NCBI GenBank assembly: GCA_944389195.1
Contig: CALXLM010000011.1
Location: forward strand, 1 to 64,000
Reading direction: 5' to 3'
DNA from: an uncultured Opitutales bacterium
GTDB lineage: Bacteria > Verrucomicrobiota > Verrucomicrobiia > Opitutales > Intestinicryptomonadaceae
Length of the DNA: 64,000 nucleotides
Of this stretch, positions 44,867 to 54,866 are shown piece after piece. Under the pieces are notes generated by a model that was given only the letters and a program-made list of their open reading frames with translations, had not been told where the DNA came from and did no database searches. Every line of letters starts with the position of its first letter. Within the stretch, counting starts at the first letter, position 1. The position numbers and the translations under genes are program-made.

Positions 44867-46312
44867 ATGAAAAGACATATTCTTGCGACAGTCGTTTCCG
44901 CCATGTCATGCCTTATCGGGGCATTGTATGCGGGAGAGGCGCCCGCATCCGAACTAAAAAACTATAAGGACGCCGCCGATTTCGGTTTCCTTCCCGAAAA
45001 CGACGGCTTAAAAAACGCCGACGCTTTGCAGAAAGCCGTCGAAGGCGGCGGAACGATAGCGGTATTCAAAAAGGGGACGTACGCCGTTTCAAAAACCGTT
45101 ATGCTCGACGACAACACCAGGCTGGTTTTCGGGGCCGGGGTGTCGCTCAAAAAGGTGAAAGCCGATTTTCCCCTGGCGTTTTTGTTTGTAAACAGGGGCG
45201 CCTACGATAAAAAATACAACAAGAACATAAGGATAGAGGGGTTAAACCTGATTGTAAACGGCGTGGATGTTGACGACCCTAATATAATCGGGCTGAGGGG
45301 GCATTTGTCGTTCTTTTATGTGAAGGATTTAAGAATAGAAAATTTCAGGTGCTACGATTTGGAGAAGAAGGAATTTTGCATACACGTGTGCACTTTTGAA
45401 AACATTCTAATCAGCGACGTTATAATACGCGGAATGAAAGACGGAATACATCTCGGCCGCGGAAAGTCGTTCAAAATATCCGATTGCGAATTTACAACAT
45501 TTGACGACGCGATTGCGCTCAACGCGCACGACTATTCCACGTCGAATCCGGAAGTCGGTTGGATTGAGGACGGCGTGGTTGAAAATATTACCGACCTTTC
45601 CCAAAAGAACACAACCGGTTATTTTTGCCGGATTCTCGCAGGAGCGTGGGTCGATTGGCGGGAGGGCATGGTTGTCCGGCGCTCCGACAGCGTTGTGTCG
45701 AACGGAATGGTGTATAGGGTGGTAAATAAAAATATCGACGGCAAGACCTATGTTTCCAAAATCAGGCCGACCCACAAGTCGGGCGTGAAGGTACTCGACG
45801 GGATATATTGGGCGGCGGTTCAGGAGGGCGCCGTCTATACTGCTGGAGTTCGGAACGTTGTCTTCCGCGACATATACCTATATAAACCGCGCGTTGCGTT
45901 TTCCATACATTTCGACAACGACAATTGGAGCCGCTCCTATTATCCGGGAGCCGACAGGGTGTGCCAAGAGGGACTTGTATTCGACAACGTCCGCGTTTTG
46001 CACGGCAAACCCCTTCCGTTTATAGCCTCCAAAACGCCAATCGATGTGGTTGTTTTGAAAAACTGTTTTTTGGGTAAAAGCAAGATAGTATTCACGTCGA
46101 ATTCTGAAATGAAAGACTTCGGCAAGACGTTCATAAGAATGTACGGTTGCGTTTACGATTTCCAGGGCGAATATCCCGTGATTGTAAACAACGTCAAATC
46201 CAAGGAACTCGACGTGTTTTCGTCGGGGACGGTAATGCTCGGCGGCAAGGCCGCGGTTTCAGACGCCTCGGAGAAATCCGTATTCAATTGCGACTTTCTG
46301 CAAAACAGATAA
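44867..46312 (+). CDS. Secreted right-handed beta-helix (GH28/pectate-lyase-like) protein
   Basis: A 481-residue exported protein with a signal peptide (about 1-23). It starts with the pectate-lyase-3-type opening (ADFGFLPENDGLKNADALQKAV, about 37-58, and GGGTIAVFKKGTYAVSKTVML) and continues as parallel beta-helix coils. A DGIHLGRG segment is followed by DDAIALNAHDY (about 222-232), resembling the paired Asp active site of GH28 polygalacturonases. It probably acts on pectin-like or other uronic polymers, but the substrate is unsure. It is followed by the GH92 gene on the same strand. Confidence 0.75.
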   Translation: MKRHILATVVSAMSCLIGALYAGEAPASELKNYKDAADFGFLPENDGLKNADALQKAVEGGGTIAVFKKGTYAVSKTVMLDDNTRLVFGAGVSLKKVKADFPLAFLFVNRGAYDKKYNKNIRIEGLNLIVNGVDVDDPNIIGLRGHLSFFYVKDLRIENFRCYDLEKKEFCIHVCTFENILISDVIIRGMKDGIHLGRGKSFKISDCEFTTFDDAIALNAHDYSTSNPEVGWIEDGVVENITDLSQKNTTGYFCRILAGAWVDWREGMVVRRSDSVVSNGMVYRVVNKNIDGKTYVSKIRPTHKSGVKVLDGIYWAAVQEGAVYTAGVRNVVFRDIYLYKPRVAFSIHFDNDNWSRSYYPGADRVCQEGLVFDNVRVLHGKPLPFIASKTPIDVVVLKNCFLGKSKIVFTSNSEMKDFGKTFIRMYGCVYDFQGEYPVIVNNVKSKELDVFSSGTVMLGGKAAVSDASEKSVFNCDFLQNR

Positions 46313-46327
46313 TGGTTGAAAATCTTG

Positions 46328-46356
46328 TTGACAAGCGCGTTGGCGCTGAATACCCT
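46328..46356 (+). promoter_or_regulatory. Probable promoter of the GH92 gene
   Basis: TTGACA (46328-46333) is followed after 17 bases by TACCCT (46351-46356). The -35 is perfect, the -10 weak, as in regulated promoters. Confidence 0.5.
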
Positions 46357-46365
46357 TCGGATTAG

Positions 46366-46386
46366 TTAATTAAACGTTTAACTTAA
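46366..46386. promoter_or_regulatory. LacI-family-like operator downstream of the GH92 promoter
   Basis: TTAAACGTTTAA (46370-46381) is a perfect 12-base palindrome with the central CG and flanking AAA/TTT typical of LacI/PurR-family sites. Further TTAA repeats flank it. It sits about 6-18 bases after the predicted transcript start, where a bound repressor would block the GH92 gene. Confidence 0.5.
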
Positions 46387-46411
46387 AGATTGTCGGAAAG
46401 GGGTAGGTTAA

Positions 46412-48589
46412 ATGAAATTGAAATTTGCGGTGGGTATTGTCTTTGCTTTTTTTGCCGCGTCAATTGTGCGGGTTTTCGGGGATGCGGCTGAAAACGTCGA
46501 CGTGTTTATAGGGACTGCAGGAACCGGGCACACTTATCCCGGTGTGGTGGCGCCATTCGGAATGGTGCAGCCCGGCCCGGAGACGGGATATTCCGGGTGG
46601 AGGTATTGTTCCGGTTATAATTACGACGACTCCCGGATACTTTCATTCGGCCAGACCCACCTGTCCGGTACGGGATGCCCGGACAGCGGCGACGCGGCGT
46701 TTATACCTTTTACCGGCGAACCCGTCAAGGACGACTATTCAAGCTCGTTCAAAAAGGCCAACGAAAAGGCAGAAGTGGGAAAGTATTCCGTGGTTTTGGA
46801 CGACGCCAAGGCAGTTGTCGAATTGACTGCCGACGAAACCGTGGCGCTTTACCGCATAAAATACTTGGCCGACGGTGGCGGTCTGTTTTTCGATTTTCAA
46901 ACCGGCATGGTGGGCAACCTCGCCGCGCGCGTAATCGAAAGCGACATCCGCCTCGCCGACGAGTACACGGTTGTTGGAACGCAAAGGGTGCGTTCGTTTA
47001 CGCAGCGCGACATAAGTTTTGCCGTGAAGTTCGACAAGCCCGTAAAACAGCTTATCGAGATATCCCGCCCGGCCGCGCACAAGGCTCCGCGCTGGAGCCT
47101 TTGCTTCGGTTTGAAGAAAGGCGAAACGCTAAAGGTGAAGGCGGCGGTATCGACCGTGTCCGGGGAGGGCGCCCTCAAAAATCTTGCGTCGCTTCCACAT
47201 TGGGACTTCGACGCAGTCGCCTCGCAAACGAGGGCAAAATGGGACGCCTTGCTTTCAAAAATTTCCATAGACGCCCCTGAAAAGCAAAGGAAGATTTTTT
47301 ACACTGCGCTGTACCATTCGTTCATTTCGCCGAACAACATAGCCGATGTGGACGGCAGATACCGCGGGACCGACGGAAAGGTGGCGGCGGTTTCCGATCC
47401 GTCGGGGAAATACTATACGAATCTCTCGCTTTGGGACACATACCGCGCAGTCATTCCGCTGACTTCCATACTGGCTCCTGAGATGCTTCCGCGTTTCGCA
47501 AACTCCATGCTAGACCATTTCGATGCGGCGGGAGTGTTGCCCACGAACGCCTATTGGGGCAAGGAAACGTGGTGTATGATAGGCAATTACGCCATATCTG
47601 TTATCGCTGGTTGCATGCAGCGCGGACAGAGGGGTTTCGACTACAATAGGGCACTCGAGGCGATGCGCGTTTCTTCGGAAAAGAACCACCCCAAAAGTGA
47701 TTTTTCGGTTCTTGAAAAGTACGGCTATTATCCGTTCGACATTGTGAAGACGGAGTCGGTTTCAAAGACTCTTGAGAACTGCTATGGGGATTATTGCCTC
47801 TCTAAGGCCGCCGAATCCATGGGGGATAAGGCGTTGTCGGCAAAGTTTGCGCGCAGGGCCGGTTTTTACAAAAATCTTTTTGACACTAAAACGAAGTTTA
47901 TGCGCGGCAAAGACTCTTCGGGAAAATGGCGCGAGCCGTTCAATCCCTTCGAGTATTCCCATGCCGAGAGTTTCGGCGGCGATTATACCGAGGGAAACGC
48001 ATGGCAGTACACGTTCCACGTTCAGCACGACGTGCGCGGCTTGATAGGCCTTTTCGGCGGCGCAGACAATCTCGTGCGGGCGGTAGATGCGATGTTTGCC
48101 GCGCGCGATACGCGCGCGGAGGGCGAATACAATAAAAGCGCAGACATAAGCGGGCTGATCGGGCAGTATGTGCACGGAAACGAGCCCAGCCACCACATAC
48201 CGTACCTTTACGCCCTCGCAGGGCGGCCCGACAAGACTGCGGAGACGGTCCGCAAAATCTGTTCGGAGCTTTACGGGGCGTCGCCCGACGGGCTTTGCGG
48301 AAACGACGATTGCGGACAAATGAGCGCATGGTATCTGTTCTCCGCCATGGGGTTTTATCCGGTCAATCCCAACGGGCTTGAGTATGTCGTCGGGGCGCCC
48401 CAAATAGGGCGTGCCGAAATATCGCTGCCGGGGGGCAAAAAATTCACGGTTGTGGCGCACGGGCTGTCGGAGGAAAACAAATACGTGTCGGCGGTGTCTC
48501 TCAACGGAAAGCCGCTCAAGGGTGGCGTAATTTCCCACGCCGACATATTGGCGGGCGGCAAACTTGAATTTTTTATGGCGCCCAAGTGA
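46412..48589 (+). CDS. Secreted GH92 alpha-mannosidase
   Basis: A 725-residue exported GH92 enzyme with a signal peptide (about 1-23). GH92 enzymes are Ca-dependent exo-alpha-mannosidases, mostly alpha-1,2, used on N-glycans and fungal mannan. The family opening is [23 protein letters not shown] (about 30-52, shortened: [18 protein letters not shown]), then [12 protein letters not shown]. The probable general acid Glu is in [17 protein letters not shown] and the catalytic Asp pair in [29 protein letters not shown] ribosome-binding site precedes the ATG. It is regulated separately by its own promoter and operator-like palindrome. Confidence 0.94.
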   Translation: MKLKFAVGIVFAFFAASIVRVFGDAAENVDVFIGTAGTGHTYPGVVAPFGMVQPGPETGYSGWRYCSGYNYDDSRILSFGQTHLSGTGCPDSGDAAFIPFTGEPVKDDYSSSFKKANEKAEVGKYSVVLDDAKAVVELTADETVALYRIKYLADGGGLFFDFQTGMVGNLAARVIESDIRLADEYTVVGTQRVRSFTQRDISFAVKFDKPVKQLIEISRPAAHKAPRWSLCFGLKKGETLKVKAAVSTVSGEGALKNLASLPHWDFDAVASQTRAKWDALLSKISIDAPEKQRKIFYTALYHSFISPNNIADVDGRYRGTDGKVAAVSDPSGKYYTNLSLWDTYRAVIPLTSILAPEMLPRFANSMLDHFDAAGVLPTNAYWGKETWCMIGNYAISVIAGCMQRGQRGFDYNRALEAMRVSSEKNHPKSDFSVLEKYGYYPFDIVKTESVSKTLENCYGDYCLSKAAESMGDKALSAKFARRAGFYKNLFDTKTKFMRGKDSSGKWREPFNPFEYSHAESFGGDYTEGNAWQYTFHVQHDVRGLIGLFGGADNLVRAVDAMFAARDTRAEGEYNKSADISGLIGQYVHGNEPSHHIPYLYALAGRPDKTAETVRKICSELYGASPDGLCGNDDCGQMSAWYLFSAMGFYPVNPNGLEYVVGAPQIGRAEISLPGGKKFTVVAHGLSEENKYVSAVSLNGKPLKGGVISHADILAGGKLEFFMAPK

Positions 48590-48632
48590 TTTTTTTGTTT
48601 TAAAAGGGAGAAAAAATTGCGAGACTTGCGGC

Positions 48633-49415
48633 ATGTCAGCTAAAGTGTTCGCAATCGCAAATCAAAAGGGCGGCGTGGGCAAAACCACGACTGCCGTAAA
48701 TCTTTCGGCAGGATTGGCGCGCAGGAAGATTCGCACTCTGCTTGTGGATATGGACCAGCAGGCGAGCGCAACGAGCGCTCTCGGATACGAAAAGGCCCGC
48801 GGAGCAAGCCTTTACCAGGTGATGCACGGCGAGGGTTCCGCAAGCGACAAGCTTATAAAAACGGAACGCAACAATCTTTGGCTTATACCGTCGGAAACCG
48901 ACATATCGGCGATAGAGGTGGAGCTTTCCGGAAGCGAAAACTACCTCGTGCGTCTGCGCGATTGCCTGGCGCCCCTGAAGGATTCCGGCGATTTCGACGC
49001 CATAGTAATCGACGCGCCGCCGTCACTCGGGCTGCTGTCCATGAACTCCCTGGCTGCGGCCGACTACCTTCTTGTCGCGCTGCAGTGCGAGTATCTGGCC
49101 ATGGAGGGGCTCGGGCAGATTATGGGCGTTGTGGAGCAGCTGCGCGAGGCGGGTGTAAGCGATTCGCTTGAGGTCGGCGGAGTTGTGATGACCATGTACG
49201 ATTCGAGGACGAACCTTTCGAAACAGGTGCTAAACGAAGTGAAAAACTATTTGAACGGCCTTGTTTTTAACACTCTCATACCGCGCACGGTAAGGCTTGC
49301 CGAGGCCCCGAGTTTCGGAAAGACGATTTTCGAATATGCAAAGTGGAACGAGGGGGCTTTCGCCTACGAGAAACTTGCAAAGGAAGTCGACAGGAGGTTT
49401 TCCCTCCGGGCTTAG
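48633..49415 (+). CDS. ParA/Soj-family chromosome-partitioning ATPase
   Basis: A 260-residue ParA ATPase. The deviant Walker A is KGGVGKTTT (about 11-19), Walker A' DMDQQASAT and Walker [23 protein letters not shown] is also typical. ParA drives chromosome origin segregation together with ParB bound at parS. No parB follows; instead rnc starts 3 bases after its stop. The ATG at 48633 lies 23 bases after the nearest AAGGGAG, so the true ribosome-binding site is unclear. Confidence 0.9.
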   Translation: MSAKVFAIANQKGGVGKTTTAVNLSAGLARRKIRTLLVDMDQQASATSALGYEKARGASLYQVMHGEGSASDKLIKTERNNLWLIPSETDISAIEVELSGSENYLVRLRDCLAPLKDSGDFDAIVIDAPPSLGLLSMNSLAAADYLLVALQCEYLAMEGLGQIMGVVEQLREAGVSDSLEVGGVVMTMYDSRTNLSKQVLNEVKNYLNGLVFNTLIPRTVRLAEAPSFGKTIFEYAKWNEGAFAYEKLAKEVDRRFSLRA

Positions 49416-49418
49416 GAG

Positions 49419-50270
49419 ATGGAACTGAAGAAATACATAAAGACCATTTTGAAACCGTCGGTTGCAAAGCGCGCCAAGGCGATGAAAATGGCAAGGCGCA
49501 ACAGGAAAGGGGCGGCGCTGGCGGAAGACAAGGATTACGGTTCCCTTGAAAAGCTTATCGGATATTCGTTTAAAGACAAATCGCTTTTGCGCGAGGCTCT
49601 CACCCATCCGGGTTCCGTCGGCTTTGAAAAAAAAGTCAAATCCAACCAAAGGCTCGAATTTTTGGGAGACGCCATATTGCAGGCGGTCGTCACCGACGCC
49701 GTGTTTAGAAAATTTCCCGACGACGAAGGCAAGCTTACGAAAATCAGGATAGCTCTTACGCAGGGTTCGTTTTTGACCGGCTTGTCGAGGTCGCTTGGGA
49801 TACCGCAGCGGTTGATTCTGCCGAAGGGGGCCGAGGACATTCGGGAAAGCGCTTCGGCGGCGGAGGACGCCTTTGAGGCTTTGGTCGGGGCAATATATTT
49901 GGATTCTGATTTCGCGTCGGCGCATTCGGTCGTATTGTCGTGGTATAGGCGCAAACTCGACGAGCTTCCCGACTTGGTGCGTGCGCAAAATCCCAAGGGC
50001 GCGCTGCAGGAGATTGCCGCGAGGCGTGGCGACTCGGTTTCGTACGCTCTTGTTTCGCAGAGCGGCCCCGACCACAGAAAGGTTTTTGAGGTTGAGGTTT
50101 TGGTGAACGGCAGCTCCCTGGCCCGCGCTTCGGCCAGCTCTAAAAAGTCCGCCGAAATAAAGGCGGCCCGGGCGGCTTTGAAAGACTATCCGGAGTCCGC
50201 AGACGCGGGGGATTCGCCCGCGAAGAAGCGGGCATCGGGGGGAAAGTCCGCGGGCGCGGAGAAACGTTGA
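49419..50270 (+). CDS. rnc: Ribonuclease III
   Basis: A 283-residue RNase III that cleaves double-stranded RNA, including rRNA precursors. The catalytic signature reads NQRLEFLGDAIL (E. coli NERLEFLGD), with metal ligands Glu and Asp intact but Gln at the first Glu position; the second catalytic block is EDAFEALVGAIYLD. A dsRNA-binding domain follows (NPKGALQEIAARRGDSVSYALVS). The tail is Lys/Ala-rich. AGGAG sits directly against the ATG, so a start a little downstream (49482) is possible. It is followed by mfd 16 bases on. Confidence 0.93.
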   Translation: MELKKYIKTILKPSVAKRAKAMKMARRNRKGAALAEDKDYGSLEKLIGYSFKDKSLLREALTHPGSVGFEKKVKSNQRLEFLGDAILQAVVTDAVFRKFPDDEGKLTKIRIALTQGSFLTGLSRSLGIPQRLILPKGAEDIRESASAAEDAFEALVGAIYLDSDFASAHSVVLSWYRRKLDELPDLVRAQNPKGALQEIAARRGDSVSYALVSQSGPDHRKVFEVEVLVNGSSLARASASSKKSAEIKAARAALKDYPESADAGDSPAKKRASGGKSAGAEKR

Positions 50271-50286
50271 GGCGGCATTTGCGAAG

Positions 50287-53200
50287 ATGTTTCGCGCAAA
50301 ACCCACAGGCGAAAAGATTTTTTACCCGAACGTCGCGCGCTCGGCGCGCCCGGCGGTTTTATCTGTGGCTTTGTCCCGGGGAAACGGTTTAAGCGTCGTT
50401 TTTTTCGAAAGTTTTTCCGAATGCGAGCAGGCTTATTCGAGGCTTAAATATTTTTTGTCGCTTTCAGAAGGCCGGTTTTCGGTCAAGGTGCTTCCGCCCG
50501 GAAACAGTTCTGATAGATCCGACGCCGGAAGCTTCGACGCCCTGTGCGAGCGCGCCGGCACTCTCAACGCCATTGCCGAATCGGACGTTGTGGCGCGCAG
50601 AACCGTGGTGCTTGCAACGCCTGAATCATTTTTTTCCGCCGCCCCGCCGCCCGGAACGGCGCGCAGTTTCGAGGTTGCCGTGGGAACGGAGATGTGCATG
50701 GACGACCTGAAGGCGCGGCTTGTGGAATACGGATATTTTAACGAGGTTTTGTGCGAGAGCCCGGGGCAGTTTTCAGTTAGGGGAGGGGTTGTAGATGTTT
50801 ACCCGGTGGCGTCGCAGTTTCCGGTAAGGCTCGATTTTTTCGGCGATAGCATAGAGGCACTAAAGGCTTTTAATCCCGACACGCAGCTTGCCGACGACAG
50901 GCTCGAAAGGATAAGGATAGACGCAGTTCCCCGGAATGATGAGGACGCGGAGTTCAACGCGGCGGATTATTTGCCGAAGAAATGCGGAAGCGCCGAATGG
51001 ATTTTTTCCGAACCGGCCGTATTAGAATCCAAATTTTCGGAGCTGTTTTCATATCCCGAAAATATGTCGTTTTCCCCGTTTAGCTTTAAGCGGGTTTTCG
51101 ACCGAAGCGAAAGGGCTGTCGCGCTTTCGGAAACTGAGATAAGCGGGGAAATGTTTGCCGAATCCGTGGCTGTCGATTTTCCATGCGAGGATCTGCCTAT
51201 TCCGGCGGCTTCCGTATTCGCCTCCGACATCGGTGTTGAACGCTTCGAATCGGAAACTAAGTGGAGGGAGAAGTTTATTAGGAAAATCGCCGAATGGCGC
51301 GCGGATGGCATAGACGTGTTTTTGGCGGCCGACGGAAAGGGGGACGAGGCCCTGGCCCGGAGAATGTTTAAGGACGCCGGAGTTAAGTTCGACTGCCGTT
51401 TTCTGCCAGACAAGTTCGGCGGGGGTTTTTTTATTCCGTCTTTCGGCGGAAAGCGCCCCGATTGGAATGTGCTTTCTTCCGGCGCGTCCGGCGCGGCGTT
51501 TGTCGGAGTGCGCGACTTTTTCGGGCGGCGAGCTAAGATTGAGCTCGAGCCCCGCAGAAGAATGTTTTCGCACCGCGCGCAGGTTGACCAGCTGCTCGAC
51601 TTCTCGGAGATAGGGGAGGGGGACTATGTGGTGCACCTCGAACACGGCGTGTGCAGATACCACGGAGTCGTAAAGCTCGATTTGGGAGGAAAAAAGGAAG
51701 AAGCCATAAAGCTCGAATTTGAGGACGAAGCGTCGCTGTATCTACCCCTTCACAAGTCGCATCTTTTAAGCAGGTATATCGGTCTCGACAAGAAGCATCC
51801 GAAACTTTCAAAACTCGATTCCAAATCGTGGGTGAAGGTGAAATCCGCTGCGGAGCTTGCCGCTATGGATTATGCCGCGGAGCTTCTCGAGATGCAGTCG
51901 AGACGGGAGTTGTCGGACGGGCACGCGTTTGCGCCCGATTCGGATTGGCAGCGCGATTTCGACGGCGCCTTTCCGTATGTCGAAACGCCCGACCAGCTCC
52001 GCGCAATAGACGAGGTTAAGGCAGACATGGAAAAATCCAAGCCCATGGACAGGCTCTTGTGCGCCGATGTGGGGTTCGGAAAGACAGAGGTCGCAATGCG
52101 TGCGGCTTTTAAATGCGTAATGGACGGCAAACAGGTGGCAATACTGTGCCCGACTACGATTTTATGCCAGCAGCATTTCAGAAATTTCAGGGAGAGGTTT
52201 TCGGGCTATCCGATTGTTGTGGAGATGTTGTCCAGGTTTAGAACGAAACGCGAGTCGGAAAATATAAAAAGGCAGCTGGCGGAGGGGCGCATCGACATCG
52301 TAATCGGGACGCACGCGCTTTTGTCGGACGGCGTCGCTTTTAAGGATATCGGGCTTCTTGTGGTCGATGAGGAACACCGCTTCGGGGTTAAGCACAAGGA
52401 GCGGATAAAAAAGATGAAGGAGGGAATCGACGTTTTGTCGATGAGCGCAACGCCCATTCCGCGCACGCTGTATTTTGCAATGATGGGAGCGCGTTCTATA
52501 AGTTTGATGGAGACCCCCCCGAAAAACCGCTTTCCGGTGGAAACCGTCGTCAGGGAGTACTCCGACGCAGCTGTGCGCGAGGCTGTCGGCCGAGAACTTG
52601 CGCGCGGTGGGCAGGTTTTCTATCTCCACAACCGCGTTGCTACAATCGAATCCGCAGCGGCTAAGCTTCGCCAAATGTTTCCCGAGGCGCGCATAGCCGT
52701 CGGGCACGGGCAGATGCCCGAAAGCAGGCTCGAGCGCCTGATGGCAAAATTTGTAGACGGAGAATTCGACATTCTCGTTTGCACAACCATAATAGAGTCG
52801 GGGCTGGACATTCCGAATTGCAACACGATAGTGATAGACAGCGCGGACAAATTCGGGCTTGCCCAGCTTTACCAGCTTCGCGGAAGGGTGGGAAGGTTTA
52901 CGCGGCGCGCTTATGCGTGGCTGCTTTTGCATAAATATGCCGGGCTCGTAGAAAGCGCGCGCAAAAGGCTCGGGGCGATAAGGCAGTACAACAAGCCAGG
53001 AGCGGGTTTTAGGATAGCCACCCGCGATCTTCAGCTGCGCGGCTGCGGCAACCTTTTGGGCGCCAAGCAAAGCGGGCATGTGGCGGGCGTCGGCTTCGAT
53101 CTGTATTGCGCGCTGCTTAAAAAGAGCGTAGCGCTTTTGAAGGGGGAAAGGCCGCATTCGATGGAGCGCGCCGCGGCTGATTTGGATTTTGTAAAAATGG

Positions 53201-53676
53201 GAGAGGCCGATAAAAACGGGGCCGACGTTTCAAACACCGAAAATTATTTTCAGGAGATCAAAATACGCGAGATGGAACGGGGCGGGGGCGAGTGCGTCAA
53301 GGCATTCATACCGGCGGCGTATATTCCGCAAACGCAGCTTAGAATAGAGTTCTACCGCAGGATTTCAACGGCGGCTTCGCTAAGCGAGCTTGATTGCCTT
53401 CTGTCAGAAATGTCGGACAGATTTGGGAAAGTTCCCGGCGAGGTGGAGTACTTGGTAAAGGTAGCTCGGGTGAGGGTGTGCGCCGAATCTCTCGGATTTT
53501 TACGCGTGGAGACGCAGGGCGATGTTTTAAAACTTTTGGTTCGCGGCGGGAAAAATCCGGAATATTTCCGGATAAACGGCCATTTTCCCCGCTTGACGAA
53601 ACGCGGCGCTGCTGCCAAACTTGGGGAAATAGAAAAATTTTTAATAAATGTAGTTCCGAGCATAAGGAAAACATGA
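50287..53676 (+). CDS. mfd: Transcription-repair coupling factor Mfd
   Basis: A 1129-residue Mfd, normal length. It removes RNA polymerase stalled at DNA lesions and recruits UvrA. The UvrB-like N-terminal part covers about 1-350, the RNA-polymerase-interaction domain about 430-500 (DYVVHLEHGVCRYHGV), and the translocase has Walker A DVGFGKTEVAM, Walker B VVDEEHRFG and motif III SMSATPIPRT. The TRCF C-terminal domain ends the protein. Its TGA overlaps the ATG of the downstream surA-like gene (ATGA). Confidence 0.96.
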   Translation: MFRAKPTGEKIFYPNVARSARPAVLSVALSRGNGLSVVFFESFSECEQAYSRLKYFLSLSEGRFSVKVLPPGNSSDRSDAGSFDALCERAGTLNAIAESDVVARRTVVLATPESFFSAAPPPGTARSFEVAVGTEMCMDDLKARLVEYGYFNEVLCESPGQFSVRGGVVDVYPVASQFPVRLDFFGDSIEALKAFNPDTQLADDRLERIRIDAVPRNDEDAEFNAADYLPKKCGSAEWIFSEPAVLESKFSELFSYPENMSFSPFSFKRVFDRSERAVALSETEISGEMFAESVAVDFPCEDLPIPAASVFASDIGVERFESETKWREKFIRKIAEWRADGIDVFLAADGKGDEALARRMFKDAGVKFDCRFLPDKFGGGFFIPSFGGKRPDWNVLSSGASGAAFVGVRDFFGRRAKIELEPRRRMFSHRAQVDQLLDFSEIGEGDYVVHLEHGVCRYHGVVKLDLGGKKEEAIKLEFEDEASLYLPLHKSHLLSRYIGLDKKHPKLSKLDSKSWVKVKSAAELAAMDYAAELLEMQSRRELSDGHAFAPDSDWQRDFDGAFPYVETPDQLRAIDEVKADMEKSKPMDRLLCADVGFGKTEVAMRAAFKCVMDGKQVAILCPTTILCQQHFRNFRERFSGYPIVVEMLSRFRTKRESENIKRQLAEGRIDIVIGTHALLSDGVAFKDIGLLVVDEEHRFGVKHKERIKKMKEGIDVLSMSATPIPRTLYFAMMGARSISLMETPPKNRFPVETVVREYSDAAVREAVGRELARGGQVFYLHNRVATIESAAAKLRQMFPEARIAVGHGQMPESRLERLMAKFVDGEFDILVCTTIIESGLDIPNCNTIVIDSADKFGLAQLYQLRGRVGRFTRRAYAWLLLHKYAGLVESARKRLGAIRQYNKPGAGFRIATRDLQLRGCGNLLGAKQSGHVAGVGFDLYCALLKKSVALLKGERPHSMERAAADLDFVKMGEADKNGADVSNTENYFQEIKIREMERGGGECVKAFIPAAYIPQTQLRIEFYRRISTAASLSELDCLLSEMSDRFGKVPGEVEYLVKVARVRVCAESLGFLRVETQGDVLKLLVRGGKNPEYFRINGHFPRLTKRGAAAKLGEIEKFLINVVPSIRKT

Positions 53677-54662
53677 ACATAAAACTTTTGATATCGGTTG
53701 TCTGCGTGTTTGCGGCGTGCCAGTCTTTTTCGCAGGGGCTGCTTAGGTCTCCCAGCAAACAGGTTTTGGGAAGCAACAGCATTCTTGCGGTCGTTGAGGA
53801 CCGCGTAATCACAAGGGCGGAGGTCATGAAAGAGGTAGAGCCGTTCATACCTCAGATTAGGGCCGCCGCGCGCTCCGAATTTGAATTTACGAGCCGTGTA
53901 AACGCGTACGTGCGCGAAATAGTGCAAAACATGGTGGACCGCGAACTCATCGTCAAGGAGTTTAGAAACAAGGGCATGAGCATTCCGCAATCGTATCTCG
54001 ACACCCATTTCGACGACTATTTAAACAAGGAGTTCAACGGGGACCGCGCCGAATTCATAAAATTCATACAGGCGCAGGGAAAAACAATTAAGCAGTTCCG
54101 AGCCGAGCAGGAAAAAGACATAATTGTAGGATATATGCAAAACCAGAAAAGGCAGAGCGTTTCCGAAATAAGCCCCGCAAAAATCAAGGAGTATTACGAG
54201 GCGAACAAGTCGCAGTGGTATTCTCCGGCAAGCGCGAAAATAAGTCTTATAACCTTGAAGACCGGCATGTACGCCACGATGGAGGAAAACAGAAAACTTG
54301 CCGCCGAAATCATGGAAAGGCTGAAAAAAGGCGAGAGTTTTCCCGAGCTTGCAAAACGCTTCAGCAAAGACGACAGTTCGACAAAAGGGGGAGAATGGGG
54401 CTGGTATAAAAAAGGCGAGCTAAACCCCGTTCTTGATAAAAAGGTGTTCGCCCTCAAGCCGGGCGAAGTGACCGAACCGACGGAGATAGGCGACATGATT
54501 TTTATACTTAAAGTCGAGGAGAGAAAAGAGGACGGCATACAGTCGATAGACGACGTTCGCGAAAAGATAGAGTGGACTATCGTAGAGCAGAACGCAAAGG
54601 CAATGTACCAGAAGTGGCTCGAGGGGCTCCGCAGAAACGCGTTTGTAAAATACTACGAATAA
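53673..54662 (+). CDS. SurA-like periplasmic peptidyl-prolyl isomerase
   Basis: A 329-residue exported protein with a signal peptide (about 1-20). An N-terminal SurA-like chaperone region with VEDRVITRAEVMKEVEPF (about 42-59) is followed by one parvulin PPIase domain: SAKISLITLKT, GESFPELAKRFSKDDSSTKGGEWGWYKKGEL, DKKVFALKPGEVTEPTEIGD. SurA escorts outer-membrane proteins through the periplasm. Only one parvulin domain is seen, as in PrsA or the short SurA-like proteins. It is translationally coupled to mfd. Confidence 0.88.
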   Translation: MNIKLLISVVCVFAACQSFSQGLLRSPSKQVLGSNSILAVVEDRVITRAEVMKEVEPFIPQIRAAARSEFEFTSRVNAYVREIVQNMVDRELIVKEFRNKGMSIPQSYLDTHFDDYLNKEFNGDRAEFIKFIQAQGKTIKQFRAEQEKDIIVGYMQNQKRQSVSEISPAKIKEYYEANKSQWYSPASAKISLITLKTGMYATMEENRKLAAEIMERLKKGESFPELAKRFSKDDSSTKGGEWGWYKKGELNPVLDKKVFALKPGEVTEPTEIGDMIFILKVEERKEDGIQSIDDVREKIEWTIVEQNAKAMYQKWLEGLRRNAFVKYYE

Positions 54663-54749
54663 TTGCGCGCGCTGAAACAAAACTTGGGATTAAAAAAATA
54701 TAAACCAAATTTGCTGCCGCATGCGAAGCCGCAGGGCTTTGCGCAATTA
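54660..54749. repeat. Spaced inverted repeat downstream of the surA-like gene
   Basis: TAATTGCGC (54660-54668) and GCGCAATTA (54741-54749) are perfect 9-base complements. Next to the right arm is an imperfect GCGAAGCC/GGCTTTGC hairpin (about 54724-54743). It may help end the surA-like transcript, but no T tract follows. The remaining 100 bases before the convergent LptA-like gene show nothing else. Confidence 0.35.
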
Positions 54750-54866
54750 TCATTAGGCTTATTTAAAAGTGCGCACGGTTTGCAGCATGTCTGGCTTGTC
54801 GTCGATGGCATAAACTTCTCAGTCGCGAAGCGGCGGCGGGCGCTATAGACGGGACAGATGACAGCG

